In this document: positions 12,038 through 22,118 of the stretch, one piece after another
Numbering within the stretch: the first letter of the stretch is position 1
Layout of the letters: each line of letters starts with the position of its first letter
Assembly: GCA_034401795.1 (NCBI GenBank)
Contig: CM067369.1
Span: 190,543,159-190,607,158, forward strand
Origin: Chaetoderma sp. LZ-2023a
Lineage: Eukaryota > Mollusca > Caudofoveata > Chaetodermatida > Chaetodermatidae
DNA: 64,000 nt
Reading direction: 5' to 3'
Position numbers and translations under genes: made by a program
Notes under the pieces: generated by a model
What the model was told of the DNA's origin: nothing
What the model saw: the letters and a program-made list of their open reading frames with translations, nothing else
Databases searched by the model: none

Positions 12038-12310
12038 AATGGACATTTTAAGTTTTAGCTAATCTCCACCCACATCTCGCGCGTGTTGGGATCGATCGAT
12101 CCATGAACTACAGTCAAATTATTTTCTAAATATTCAACAGCATGTTTATTAAATAGCAAAGAGATACAATTCGTACAACGTGTCAGACTAGTAAACGTTT
12201 AAGACGGACTAAATCGAGTCGTTCATGTTGTAATTGAGTATGACGCCATTCTGCACGCCACGTTGTTGATTGTGACATCATATGATGAATGGAAAAACTG
12301 GCAAGGTGTG
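12038..12310 (+). mobile_element. Family A element inside the family X pseudogene, one palindrome arm missing
   Basis: Left end AATGGACATTTTAAG, right end CTGGCAAGGTGTG, GGATCGATCGATCC block present. CTACAGTCAAATTATTTTC joins the left arm directly to the right half of the core. It cuts family X after the FGDVVNYH block. Confidence 0.8.
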
Positions 12311-12965
12311 TGGTAATTGACAACATCGCCAAATATGTTCAACATCTCAAACAACTGACTGCTATCGGTCATAGACTTGATTGCCATTCTGAAACTTATC
12401 TGTTCGCCTGATATTATATTCCCCTTTTCAGCAATGAATACGGCATCCTGGTTTAATGACAAGGCACGATATTTGAGATTTGAAGTGCACAGGTTGTGTT
12501 TGCCACAGACCCTCCCCCGTAGTTGTGGCCCCAAGCAGAACGGTGAATAGTAATCATATTGGACGGGTGTGTAAGGATAATAACCCAACTGGTCAATGCC
12601 CCAAAGAAAATAACAATTCGAGCATGCACCCTGTCTTTAGTTGCACCATCTTCCAGACATACGCAGTTAGCTGGTCAACCCACTGCGTTATGTGTGCACG
12701 AGCGTGCATTGGTCTGCAATAATCATGTTTAATCTATAAGTTTATATATACTCTTCTTACTATCTCTTTGAAGCGAAAACATTTCAAAATGTATCTATTT
12801 GGCTCCCATATTTTCAGTTTTGCACCATTCATGTAAAAGCCCTGTGTAATTAGCCTCGGAAATCAAATAGTTACATTTTAAATGTGTATGCTAATTGAAA
12901 TCAAAGGAAACCGTAAACGTGGAATGACTTCTGCTTCTGTTCATGCACAACTCACTTCATGCTCA

Positions 12966-13235
12966 GCTGATATAGGTGTGATTGAAGAAAGCATGTGTGT
13001 ATCATACGGCACTGATATAGGTGTGATTGGGTTTATCATATGTGTATCATACGACACTGATATAGGTGTGATTGAGTTTAACATATGTGTATCATGCGGC
13101 ACTGATATAGCTGTGATTGAGTATATCATGTGTGTATCACGCGGCACTGATATAGCTGTGATTGAGTATATCATGTGTGTATGACGCTGCACTGATATAG
13201 GTGTGATTGAGTATATCATGGGAATATCATGCGGC
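12966..13235 (+). repeat. Minisatellite, six 45-bp units
   Basis: Six head-to-tail units of ACTGATATAGGTGTGATTGA plus 25 further bases. The period is 15 codons, so frames stay open on both strands (DIGVIE.. on plus, DTHMIYSITPISV on minus). No start context, domain or flanking exon supports translation. Confidence 0.9.
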
Positions 13236-13399
13236 ATGTTCTAATCAAGAAGGAAATACGTACATGAAACACATGTTCCGTGACCTTACCACCACACATT
13301 TTATTCTAAAATTTTTGTTTATTAAAGTTGGGACCATTCTATACATTTTGTAATGTGATTTCATTTATTAAAGCTTTTGTCAAATAGCGGCCTAATTAA

Positions 13400-13695
13400 C
13401 ACAACTTATTATTGTTCTTAAGTGACCCCGCCACCCCCCACCCCCATGAAGACTTTCTTCTTAAGTTGTAGATCTGCAACCAGTGTGTATCATGCTACCA
13501 CTTGGCATATATTTTTGGGGGCTTCTGTAGTCTCCATGCCAAATAAAACCGGCGTGGGTGTACATTGAGTGACGCCACATATCTCACACACGGTTAGCTG
13601 CACTTAGTAATTGACATTTTGTGGTTCAGTAACCTACCTGGACCGTGCCGGCATGGCACAGCTTTTGTAGCGTCCGTGTCAAATAAAGGGTGTTT
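13400..13695 (+). repeat. Family G dispersed repeat, copy 2
   Basis: Inverted relative to 8515-8870; both carry the AATAAA..TTTGACAC and ACCTGGACC landmarks. It includes a C-rich run at 13428-13446. Confidence 0.6.
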
Positions 13696-14000
13696 CAGGT
13701 AAATGTATATTTCATCGCGATATAGTGGGAGGAAGGTGCTACATTTCTGCTGGCATGCTATCCGTCAGTTGTCTACAACGACTTGTTTCACTTAAGTCAT
13801 TGCATTAAATTATTAGTCCAAATCTTGGTTCTTAATGGCGGAAAAATTTCAAAAATAGGAAATAAAATAAGGACTGGAATTTTCAATCTCCGGAGCTCAC
13901 AATTAATTTGGATATAGGATCAGTGTGCAATCAATAATACGTTGGAAAGATTTTCCATACGAGAAAGATTGTCTATAGCAGACATTACTCGGATAATGCA
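13696..14000. other. Non-coding stretch
   Basis: No feature seen. Confidence 0.5.
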
Positions 14001-14076
14001 GGTTATGGGGCTGGTACCTGACCAATGCTGGACCAATGCGGCCAGGTAATGGCCCAATACCGGTCCAGTAATCTGC
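14001..14076. repeat. Family H short GC-rich fold-back, copy 3
   Basis: GGGGCTGGTACCTGACCAATGC and GGCCCAATACCGGTCCAGTA are opposed halves of the family H palindrome. Confidence 0.5.
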
Positions 14077-14182
14077 TTTGTCAGGGTATAAATAATATCA
14101 AGATGTAGTGGATCATAAAGAAACACTATGGCCGCTTATTGGAATTCATTTGCAAGATAGAATGTTGCACCAAATGATGGGT

Positions 14183-14226
14183 GTTTATTAAGGCGAGTGG
14201 TCTTATGGCCACACGTCTTAATAAAC
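14183..14226. repeat. 44-bp hairpin
   Basis: GTTTATTAAG at the left pairs with CTTAATAAAC at the right; the inner bases also pair in part (AGTGG..CCACA). Confidence 0.7.
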
Positions 14227-15599
14227 GGCTATTGTTTGTCTTTAAAAGCAAGTGTGAATTATAGACAATTTTGCAAATTATCTGGCCAATTTTCAGCTGA
14301 TGATTCTCCTAGCGAATCGCATCATTTACAGGCGGGATAACTGGTAGATTATACTGCTGTGAAACGAATGATAAAGTACATGGACCTTCATTTCTCTGGC
14401 AGCTATTCCGGCTGTTCTGCGTAGATGTAGAGTACAAAACACGCATGGTTTCAGATCACAGACGGTTGCTTCCTGAGTAAAAGACTACCTGTTGCTTTGT
14501 AGTTGTTTCTACTTATCTATTGGCAAATCCTTAGACCACCTCGCTCTCTGGGCGTTCCATGCGAGGAACCGTGTAGAGCCGATGTTTCATACTAGCATTC
14601 AGTCGCTATTCAACCGATAAAACAGTGTCACATCACAGAGGGTATAGTGCACGGTAATTGATTAGTTTGAGGAGCTGCGACTGCCGTTGTCGCGGTTGCT
14701 GCTGCTGTTGGCGGTGATGGTGCTTGTTCTGTGCGCGTTCTACAGAGGACAGATGCTTGCACAAGCCTACATGTAACACACACAGGCAGGTCTTGTAGTA
14801 GCTGTCGTCGTTGTTGTGTTTGCTCGATGTGCAACATTTCCTCGTCGCTTTTGCCCGGCTGCTCGATGCCATCGCTGCTGCTACTGCTGCTGCCGCTGTC
14901 GTCGTCATTGTCGCTCTGCCGATGCCATATGCGCTGGTTCTGTTACACACGGTAGCATAGCGGTTCGGTAACAATGCCATGTTGAATGGAATAAAGCGCT
15001 TAGGCGGAGTCGTGCCGCCATAGAAAGCCTTTGATCTGTCGTCGTCGGCGGTGATGAGAGCTGTTGGTGTCCGTCGCTCTCGCGCGACCCGCATCATCAT
15101 ATGCCAGCCGATGTCTATTCAACTCATTCTTCTCTCTGGCAGCAGCATCCAAGGACGATCGACGCATATGGTGCGACTGCTGTTCAATCGTGTCCTTTTC
15201 TAGAAGAAGCACTCAAGCGGGACGGACGATAGGAATTCCCGGCACGCAGATCGCGTGTAGAATATATATTTATACATATGGCCTACTACATTTCACATAG
15301 GTCTACTACAAGAGAGGTGTCGGCATATTATTTTCTGACAGAGATATAAACTTACACGATCGTTGACTGTTTCGCGTTCTTACGTGCCGCGACATAAAGC
15401 TAATTGAAAGTTGATTTCGCCAGAACCTATGAGCTATTGGAATCATTACCAACGCGGGTAGAAGACTATAGAAACACCGACATCAGGTAAGGATAACTCC
15501 TAAGTAAAATCTTGAAATAACCGTAAATTTCTTGGAGAATATATAGAAGAGCAGATTTTGGTCACAATAAGGTGAATCAAATAAGCAACAATCTCTGCT
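14227..15599. other. Non-coding stretch with CTG/TCG-rich patch
   Basis: A triplet-rich patch at about 14670-14920 opens overlapping low-complexity frames on both strands (the longest is 155 codons, minus, 14633-15100, rich in Ala, Thr and Gln). I see no domain and do not call it a gene. Confidence 0.4.
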
Positions 15600-15830
15600 C
15601 TTTAACTCCTTTATGACGACACATACCGAAACTGGCCTCTGCATTGGTCTTGATGGATGTTCATTTGGAGGCCAAGAGAAGACTGTTTTGAAAATTTACC
15701 AGTGCAATGATAAAATGGTAAATTTTAGTGCTAAATTTATAAATGAATTGTCTTCTCTTGGCCTGTAAATGTGCATGCAATAAGGAAATATTTTGACTTT
15801 CTTGATGAGATTTAGACATTAAAGGGTTTA
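15600..15830. mobile_element. Family D element, eroded
   Basis: AGGCCAAGAGAAGACTGTTTT and TTGTCTTCTCTTGGCCTG are inverted arms around GAAAATTTACCAGTG..GGTAAATTTT. An ATTAAAGGGTTT end lies at about 15818. Confidence 0.7.
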
Positions 15831-15875
15831 CACTTATACAGCAGAATTGGCAAATTCTTTATATTGAAAGGCATA

Positions 15876-15938
15876 TTCTGTTGAATATTTTGAATCTATT
15901 TCTTCCAGTCGAATTAGTTTCAAAATATTCAACAGTCC
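15876..15938. mobile_element. Family A core, loop deleted
   Basis: CTGTTGAATATTTTGAATC against GTTTCAAAATATTCAACAG with the inner stem lost. Confidence 0.65.
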
Positions 15939-16017
15939 CCCTGTATGTGTCTTGAGAGTTAAGGAATCACCGCAGCATGGGCCCACAAGCAATATATTAG
16001 TCGCCACCTTTGGTACC

Positions 16018-16253
16018 AATAGACCTTTCCACTTTATCAACCCGTCCTATGACGTCATAAATAACTACGCCACGTGTAGAATGACATCATAATGAATCAA
16101 ATTAGCTACAAAATATTCAGCAGCTTACCTGTATAGTTTTCAGGAAATTGATGGTTAGGGCATTAGGGAAATCCATCAATCCTAACACGGCGAGGTGGGG
16201 CTCAGCTTAGCTAGAGATGGGCGGGGCTCAGCTAAAAATTGGAAAGGTTCATT
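16018..16253 (-). mobile_element. Family A element with internal deletion
   Basis: Ends AATAGACCTTTCC and GGAAAGGTTCATT. The right arm with TGACGTCA (about 16050) jumps to CAAATTAGCTACAAAATATTC, so half of the stem and part of the right arm are lost. Confidence 0.85.
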
Positions 16254-16382
16254 GGCTTTTACATTTAAACAATTATGATGTGTCATTCAATTCTTTGTCT
16301 TAAAAGGTAGCTATCATTTGGCACCAAATGCAACTTGAATTTAGTACCAAACGCGTAATGTGTATCTGCATAACAAGTAGCG

Positions 16383-16556
16383 CGGGGGGGGGGGGGGCAG
16401 GAAAGAGAAGTGAAGAGAGGGTTGGAATGAGGGACGGATGAAGGAATTGAGGAATAGAGAGAAGGGGTGGGGTGGTTGAGTGAGAGGGAGGCAGAAAAGT
16501 AAAGGAGTTGGGGTGTGTGGAGGAGAGGAGGTGTGGGGGGGGGGAGTGAGGGGAAT
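16383..16556 (+). repeat. Polypurine G/A tract
   Basis: About 175 bp that are nearly all purine with many GGGG runs, opening with about 14 consecutive G. The complementary strand gives Pro-rich frames that are compositional artefacts. Confidence 0.85.
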
Positions 16557-16575
16557 AAATTGAGACAACCACAGC

Positions 16576-16612
16576 ACCGAGTCAAGTTAGTTTCAAAATA
16601 GTCAACAGTTTG
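16576..16612. mobile_element. Family A core fragment
   Basis: CCGAGTCAAGTTAGTTTCAAAATAGTCAACAG is the right half of the core only. Confidence 0.6.
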
Positions 16613-16655
16613 CCATTGACAGGTGGAAGAAATTGTTCACTGATGTCGTATATAC

Positions 16656-16658
16656 ATG

Positions 16659-16699
<41 letters not shown>
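16656..16699 (+). repeat. (GAT)n microsatellite
   Basis: About 14 GAT units. Confidence 0.95.
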
Positions 16700-16747
16700 G
16701 CAGGATGCATAAGTTGATACCTTTAAATCCCCCATCGTGTGTCAACT

Positions 16748-16966
16748 TAACCCTTTAAGCCTTCAATTTTTTCACAGAAAATGTAAATTTGCAGACCAAG
16801 AGAAGACAATTTTTTTTTATTTACCACTGTAATGACTGGCTCGGTTATCGAGCCAGTCATTCTTGTGGTAAAATTTTAAAAATAGTCTTCTCTTGATCTG
16901 CAAATTTACATTTCACAAGACCACTGTAGAGGCCGTTTTTGGCTGATATGAGTGTTAAAGGGTTAT
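16748..16966. mobile_element. Family D element with intact palindromic core
   Basis: AACCCTTTAAG and GTTAAAGGGTTA ends. The core AATGACTGGCTCGG / CGAGCCAGTCATT is flanked by TTTACCACTG and GTGGTAAAA and by AAGAGAAGAC and TCTTCTCTTG arms. Confidence 0.8.
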
Positions 16967-17361
16967 TGCTTTACTCATCAAGTCGACCAAAGCCTGTCTC
17001 CGCAGAGCTCTTGAATAATGTTCATTTGTAGGCTTGCAGACCACCCAGCCAGACATTCTAGTAGTACATTTTCTAAAATAGCCTTCTCTCAGCGTCGAAC
17101 TATACAATGATTAAGCAAAGGTTTGGATTTTCCTGATCGATAACGATGTGATTGTCAAGCTGGCCAAAGAGACATACGCAGTGGTCTTGAGAAATATCCA
17201 TTTGAAGGTGAATAGAAAGCTTCTTTTTTTTTGGTAAATTCCACTTGTAATTTGTAAATTTATACAAAAAGTCCTCATTCTCATCAATAGTCTCGGATCC
17301 ATCATGGAGCGCATTTATGTGAGAAATCATGCCGAAATTTAATACGGTTAATATCGCTCTT
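16967..17361. mobile_element. Diverged family D-related segment
   Basis: Pieces such as GTTCATTTGTAGGCTTGCAG, AAAATAGCCTTCTCTC and TTGGTAAATTCCACTTG follow D order, but ends are not clear. Confidence 0.4.
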
Positions 17362-17631
17362 TAACCCTTCCCGTGTCAACAGCGCTCAAAGCAGTCAAAA
17401 TACTACTAGATATATCAATTAAACATTTTGATGGCCAATATTTTTCAAGATATTTTCATTTTAGAAGACTATTTTTGTAAATTTACCACTGAATGTTTTT
17501 TGCCGGCTTGTGGTAAATATTAAAAAATACCCTTCTCTAGGCCTTTCAAATAGACATGTCTGGAAACCACTGTGAGGTTGCTTTTTGGTCAGTTTGACCA
17601 GTAAAGGGTTAAGCTAACACAAGAGGCGTTA
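17362..17631 (+). mobile_element. Family D element
   Basis: Left end TTAACCCTTCCCGTGTCAAC at 17361; right end TTAAGCTAACACAAGAGGCGTTAA. The palindromic core is reduced to TTTACCACTGAATG..TGTGGTAAAT. Confidence 0.75.
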
Positions 17632-17721
17632 ATCATGTTATCAATGTCATCGTACTAAGATGACCACCACAACCTTTAATAGATGTGATGATTTGAGGGT
17701 GGATATGTCATTCTCTAATAA

Positions 17722-17790
17722 GGCCGCTTACTGGGCCGGTGCCTGGCAATTCTGGGCTGTATTGGGCCAGTAACTGCCCAGTAAGCGGCG
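17722..17790. repeat. Family H short GC-rich fold-back, copy 4
   Basis: GCCGCTTACTGGGCCGG and AACTGCCCAGTAAGCGGC are near-perfect inverted ends; this is the best-preserved copy. Confidence 0.7.
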
Positions 17791-18114
17791 CTATGAAGGA
17801 ATTGTTGGTATTATATGTACATGTTGACAATAGCATTCTTTACCCATATATATTATTATCGATGCAATCACCGGTAGAAATCAAGTTAGTGAACAGTCAG
17901 GTGTGGATCGCTAAACGAATACAATGATGGCCATTGAACCGTGTACAGTGAAGATCAGTAGTTTATAGACCTTCAATATAGCGATATACAGGAGTATAGA
18001 TCTGCCGTTAACAGATGGTACACCTCGCTGTGTAGGCCTGTAGATGATTAGGTGTGAATCATTATAATGCGACGCCTTGATATGGCTCTAACTAGTATCT
18101 AGTTCTAATGTACG
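17791..18114. other. Non-coding stretch
   Basis: No feature seen. Confidence 0.5.
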
Positions 18115-18214
18115 TATAGGGAGGGAGAGTGAGAGATGTGGGGAGAGTGAGTGAGAGTGGGTGTGGGTGGGTGGTGGTGGGGGGGGGGGGGGGGGGGGGA
18201 GGGGAGGGGGGAGT
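18115..18214 (+). repeat. G-rich purine tract
   Basis: GAGA and GGGT units pass into about 20 consecutive G at 18179-18199. Confidence 0.85.
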
Positions 18215-18289
18215 GTTCGGACCTATGCACCACAAAGAATAATGACAAAGAGAACATAGTTATTTCGGACTTGATATTAATTTTAATCC

Positions 18290-18540
18290 AAATTTGACAA
18301 TTTCTACGTCTATCAAGCAAATTTACAAACGTATTTCATAACGTGATAATATATAATTACACAATTTAAATCAACATCATAACGTATCTGTCGTGTTTAC
18401 ATTATTTACGCAGTCGCCGTTCCTATGAAACATTTGTGGGATTATTACGAGTTATCTAACTAATGAAAATCTTTCGTGAATAATAGACCAGTGTTCATAT
18501 CGAGAAATATTAAACGGACTGAGAGGCGTTTGAACTGCCA
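18290..18540 (+). repeat. Family I dispersed repeat, copy 1
   Basis: Shares AATTTACAAACGTATTTCATAAC, GGGATTATTACGAGTTATCTAAC and TTCATATCGAGAAATATTAA with 60205-60490 in the same orientation. Confidence 0.75.
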
Positions 18541-18654
18541 TTGTTCTTGGTATTAGTACCTGCTTTTATTTTAACTGAAGGGGTGGGGTGGGGAACGGTG
18601 TCGGGGAGACTTTTCACCCGCATCGCGAGATGCAAGGGTTAATACGTGGAGTGT

Positions 18655-18663
18655 TTCTTCTTC

Positions 18664-18699
<36 letters not shown>

Positions 18700-18734
18700 T
18701 TCTTCTTCTACTTCTACTTCTTCTGCTTCTTCTA

Positions 18735-18765
<31 letters not shown>

Positions 18766-18773
18766 TTCTTCTT

Positions 18774-18830
<57 letters not shown>

Positions 18831-18835
18831 TTATT
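18655..18835 (+). repeat. (TTC)/(ATC)/(TTC)/(TAC) trinucleotide tract
   Basis: Four successive triplet blocks, about 180 bp. It precedes family F copy 2, as the TTG/TGC tract precedes copy 1. Confidence 0.95.
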
Positions 18836-18918
18836 AGGCTTTAGGCTCATGATGATAAGCAATGTAAGACCTGGTACCCGTGGAAGACGCAGTCTGCAGG
18901 AATTCAGCAATCAGACAA

Positions 18919-19520
18919 TTACTGCTACTGCTACTGCTACTGCTACTACTTCATACAACATATTATGAGCCAGTAACTCTGGATCTGCACAAGGGGTCTT
19001 CTATAATCTTGGTTGGAAGCTTTCCGTGGCTTGGCAAAGACGTATCCAGATTTCTGGGTCAAACACTAAACGCACCAGCAGCAGCAGCAGCATTTCGCGA
19101 CATTGTTTTCAAGATTGACACATTTGGATGCATTTTTAATAACCCTGGTTTTACTGGCGTGATCTTCTCCAACCTTGGGTCGATGTTTGTCTGTGAGGTC
19201 GGGAAGACGTGTGCCAAGTTTGGTACCAACAGCTAAAACGCAACAGCAGCAACTTTCAGCAACATTGTTTTCAAAATGGACACTTCTGCCGCATTCTTTC
19301 CCCAGTAACTCTGGTTCTACTGGAGCGATCTTCTCCAAACATGGGTGGATGTTTATCCGTCGGTACCGAAATCGTGTGCCATTATTGGGGTCAAAAACGC
19401 AACAGCAACCGCTTTCGGCTCATTTTTTTTCTTCAAAATTACACATGTTTTCCCCTACGGCGGTCCCCTTGAAAAATATATCAACGACGCGGGTATTGGA
19501 CAAATTTGTCCCTTTTATTT
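18919..19520 (+). repeat. Family F array, copy 2
   Basis: A (TACTGC)n stretch at 18919-18946, then three units with TTCTCCAACCTTGGG-type starts near 19000, 19162 and 19330 (period about 162-168). It ends AAAAATATATCAACGAC and GGGTATTGGACAAATTTGTCC as in copy 1. Confidence 0.8.
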
Positions 19521-19658
19521 GTAACGTAAGCTGGCTGAATTTGCTAAAAAAAAGTCATGAAGCCATAGAACTCCTTTAACCAGTTTCGATTCTGTTACTT
19601 CGTGCTTGACACCGGACTTGGACCCTCAAATTCTGGTGCCGTGAAATAGGTCATACAT

Positions 19659-20050
19659 AATGGACCTTTCCAGGGTAATGACGTCGTATGACGTCATAAT
19701 CGGCTAAGAGGCGTGTAGGATGACGTCATAATCATTATGTCATAAATGATTCTATATTGCCCGTCTTTAACTCTTAATAGTCCGACGCGTTGTACGAATT
19801 GTATGTCTCTACTATTTAATAAACATACTATTGAATATTTTGAGACTAATTTGACTGGACGCTGTTGCTGCCATAGGCAGCAACAGCGTCCTGTCAAATT
19901 AGTTTCATAATATTCAATAGCTTACCTGTATAGTTTTCTGGAAATTAATAGTCAGGGAGTTCAAAGATCGATCGATACCAACACGGACGTGGTGTGGGTG
20001 GAACTTAGATTGAGATGGACGGGGCATAGCTATAAGTGGAAAGGTCTGTT
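19659..20050 (-). mobile_element. Family A element, complete
   Basis: Ends AATGGACCTTTCCAG and GGAAAGGTCTGTT; palindrome 19828-19920; TGACGTCA at 19689 and 19721; GATCGATCGAT block at about 19967. Confidence 0.92.
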
Positions 20051-20436
20051 CCTGGTATTGCCTTAATGTCTGTTCTTTCTGTTCTTCATCGCGAAACTAC
20101 CGTAGACAGCACAAATTCCTGCTTATCGTAGAGAGCTGATAATCTGAACAGCTGGCTTCGAAGGGACAACAACCAGTGAGTATATGACTCCGGTTCTCTA
20201 GGATTACGTGATTATATCGTGCGTGATTGTTTGGCTTCATTAGACGCATATTATAGCCCGGAAGGTTATTGTCCAGTTTGACTATGTAGCTAGTTATCAA
20301 AATGCGTTTATTTTATCAATTGAAGCCAAGGTCGTTGCCACGTAACACGATTGACGTGAGCAGTCAAGGAATGCACGCCGCTGCCAAATCTATTTTTACT
20401 CTCGCCTCATAATGGCAGGAGGGTGTTGCATTCGTG
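20051..20436. other. Non-coding stretch
   Basis: No feature seen. Confidence 0.5.
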
Positions 20437-20532
20437 TCTGTCTGCCCGCCCGCCCGCCCGCCCGCCCGCCCGCCCGCCCACCCGCCCGCCCGCCCTCCCG
20501 CCCGCCCGTCCGCCCGTCCGTCTGTCTGTCTG
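20437..20532 (+). repeat. (CCCG)n/(CTGT)n tetranucleotide tract
   Basis: CCCG units drift into CCGT and CTGT units. The opposite strand encodes an Arg/Ala/Gly frame that is compositional. Confidence 0.95.
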
Positions 20533-20924
20533 AGCTTTGACTTGTTTTACAAATCCTGATATGTACCAACCATAGTGAGCTTGCACTTGTTTGCTTCCAA
20601 CTCGCAACTGGTATTCGTTGGTCCGCCAGTCGCTTAGTAAGTTTGTCTGTCGGTCTGGCAAATCTTTACTATTTCTAAAAAAGCCGCCTATATCAGAACT
20701 ATTGAACAATCGCACATCCTTTTGTATGAAGACAAATATGGGGATTCCAATTTTACCCAAGCACATACGTCTTATATTTCCTGGAGTGCGTTTTCTGCGA
20801 CTTGGGAATTGCAGTCGCAGTAAATGTCAACGTTACAACTGAAGTCATCGTCGTCCTCTTCTTCTTCTTCTTCTTCATCTTCTTCTTTTTCCTCTACTTT
20901 CTTCTTCTCCGTTCAATCCCGTTG

Positions 20925-21415
20925 ACCGTGATATATGGAATTCCCGATACTGTTGCAACGTTGGCGGTCATGCCAACGTCGTCAACGTGCACACAGAGTT
21001 TGGTGTTGCTCGTGTTGTTTTCTGTCCAAACCTGCTGGCTTCTTTTTTCAAAACGAGGACAGGTTCAGATAATGTGTTCAGGCATCTGTGCATCGGTGCC
21101 ACATTTGCACCGTGCTTTCTCCGCAAATCTTTTCCACGTTCTTCTTCAGATCACAGTGCCCTGTTTGAAGACGGAAGATCATTATCTGCTGCCAACTCTC
21201 CATTCAGTTGAGATGGTCGTGTTGAGGACAATAACCACCATTTCTTTCTTGCCAGTGTATTTTAACTTGGTTCTATCTTTCCTTCTTTGTATGAGGTGGC
21301 AGTTCGAGGTTGTTGAAGTTGACCTCCTAAATTGGCTAGCTGATCTGCCATCTCATTGACCTTGATTCCAACAGGTCCATCAGTTTCAGTGTGAGAACCT
21401 TCTACTAAACTGGCA
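20925..21415 (-). pseudogene. LINE ORF2 tail: RNase H end and terminal zinc finger
   Basis: On the minus strand VNEMADQLANLGGQL (the NE..AD end of a LINE RNase H domain) at about 21310-21360 is followed, after frame changes, by CKCGTDAQMPEHIIxTCPRF (a C-x-C..H..C finger) at about 21060-21110 and then HVDDVGMTANVATVSGI. This order is that of I/Jockey-group LINEs. It is a different LINE from the 44-51 kb copy and is truncated and frameshifted. A (CTT)n run lies next to it at 20862-20910. Confidence 0.65.
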
Positions 21416-21936
21416 ACTTCCCACCGCCCACCCCCAACTTGCTGTCAGCCCTGCGACATATATATGTACCTGATATCTGGGAAGGGATGGCGTGGTAGCC
21501 AGACTCGTGGACGGAGCAGTTCTAAGCCGGTAGTCATCGTTAGCCTTCTCAGCTGCGTTGGAAAGATGTTGGAAAGTATCATTGTCATACGCTAATTTGG
21601 CACCTTGAGCCACCAAAATCTCGGACACCCACACAGACCCGCCAATTGACTATTGTCAACAGCACAGCGCAGAAGAAGATTTAGTCCTGCTAACTCAGGA
21701 TATAGAGAATGCCTTGCAGTGAGAAAATTACCTGGCAGCTTTCTTGACATGCTGAAGGCAGGATAGGTGTCCTTGTATGAGAAAAGATATACATATTGAT
21801 AGCTAATTTCCCATAAATATCACCCGTTGTCTAGATGCTTTCCGATGCATTATTGACCAAGCTCACTGGTACTAAGTAGGCCTATTATATTGAGTAAGTC
21901 GCGTTATCGCATGTTTGCCACCATTGAAAGAATATT
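21416..21936. other. Stretch with no firm feature
   Basis: An 82-codon minus-strand frame (21386-21634) may be more of the adjacent LINE tail, but I see no motif. Confidence 0.35.
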
Positions 21937-22118
21937 GGACGTTTCCATTTTAAGCTAGCCCCGCCAATCTCTAGCTAATCTCCGACCACACCTCGATCGT
22001 GATGGGATCGATCGATCTCTGATCTCCCTGACTATCAATTTCCAGAAAATTATACAGATAAGCTGTTGAATATTTTGAAACTAAGTTGACTGGGTGCTCT
22101 TGCTGCTTTGGAAACATG
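21937..22118 (+). mobile_element. Family A element, right part lost
   Basis: Left end GGACGTTTCCATTTTAAGC, GGATCGATCGATC block and left half of the core to GCTCTTGCTGC; nothing A-like follows. Confidence 0.8.

Larger units (their letters stand above)
9590..12590 (-). pseudogene. Family X: decayed copy of a large uncharacterised invertebrate protein
   Basis: Read on the minus strand from 12588 down, fragments in shifting frames fall in the order of a large multi-copy invertebrate protein of unknown role. They are: 12308-12588, block IAEKGNIISGEQISF..NIFGDVVNYH; 11690-11935, GQQYGGVTC then FFEVIGKLI..CPEIL..DTDIVSNGS..ELLHF; 11316-11591, GPTAEFWIIYTDF; 10831-11109, ISTGNAA..DICD..ARYTGFVKASI and, later, a QRKLDLEHI block; 10551-10793, ETYGALFDILRQV; 10191-10385, a degenerate EEADTR-like SSTRL..LLH; about 9740-9823, VHGFHAFTGSDWKSALL. 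The last matches a G-F-H-A-F-T-G-C-D signature that loosely recalls FEN/PIN-like nucleases, but that link is my inference. Stops and frameshifts separate all blocks, so it is dead. Family A elements interrupt it at 9824-10190 and 12038-12310. I matched the family from memory, not by search. Confidence 0.55.

Noticed and set aside
12966..13235. CRISPR-like array
   Set aside because: Units are contiguous 45-bp tandem repeats without unique spacers, in a eukaryotic context.
14633..15100. 155-codon minus-strand frame with Ala, Thr and Gln runs
   Set aside because: Considered as an exon, but composition follows a CTG/TCG-rich patch, overlapping frames are open too, and no domain or neighbouring exon was seen.
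20407..20766. 119-codon minus-strand frame with an Arg-Ala-Gly-Gly tail
   Set aside because: Half of it is the CCCG tract; the rest has no recognisable motif.
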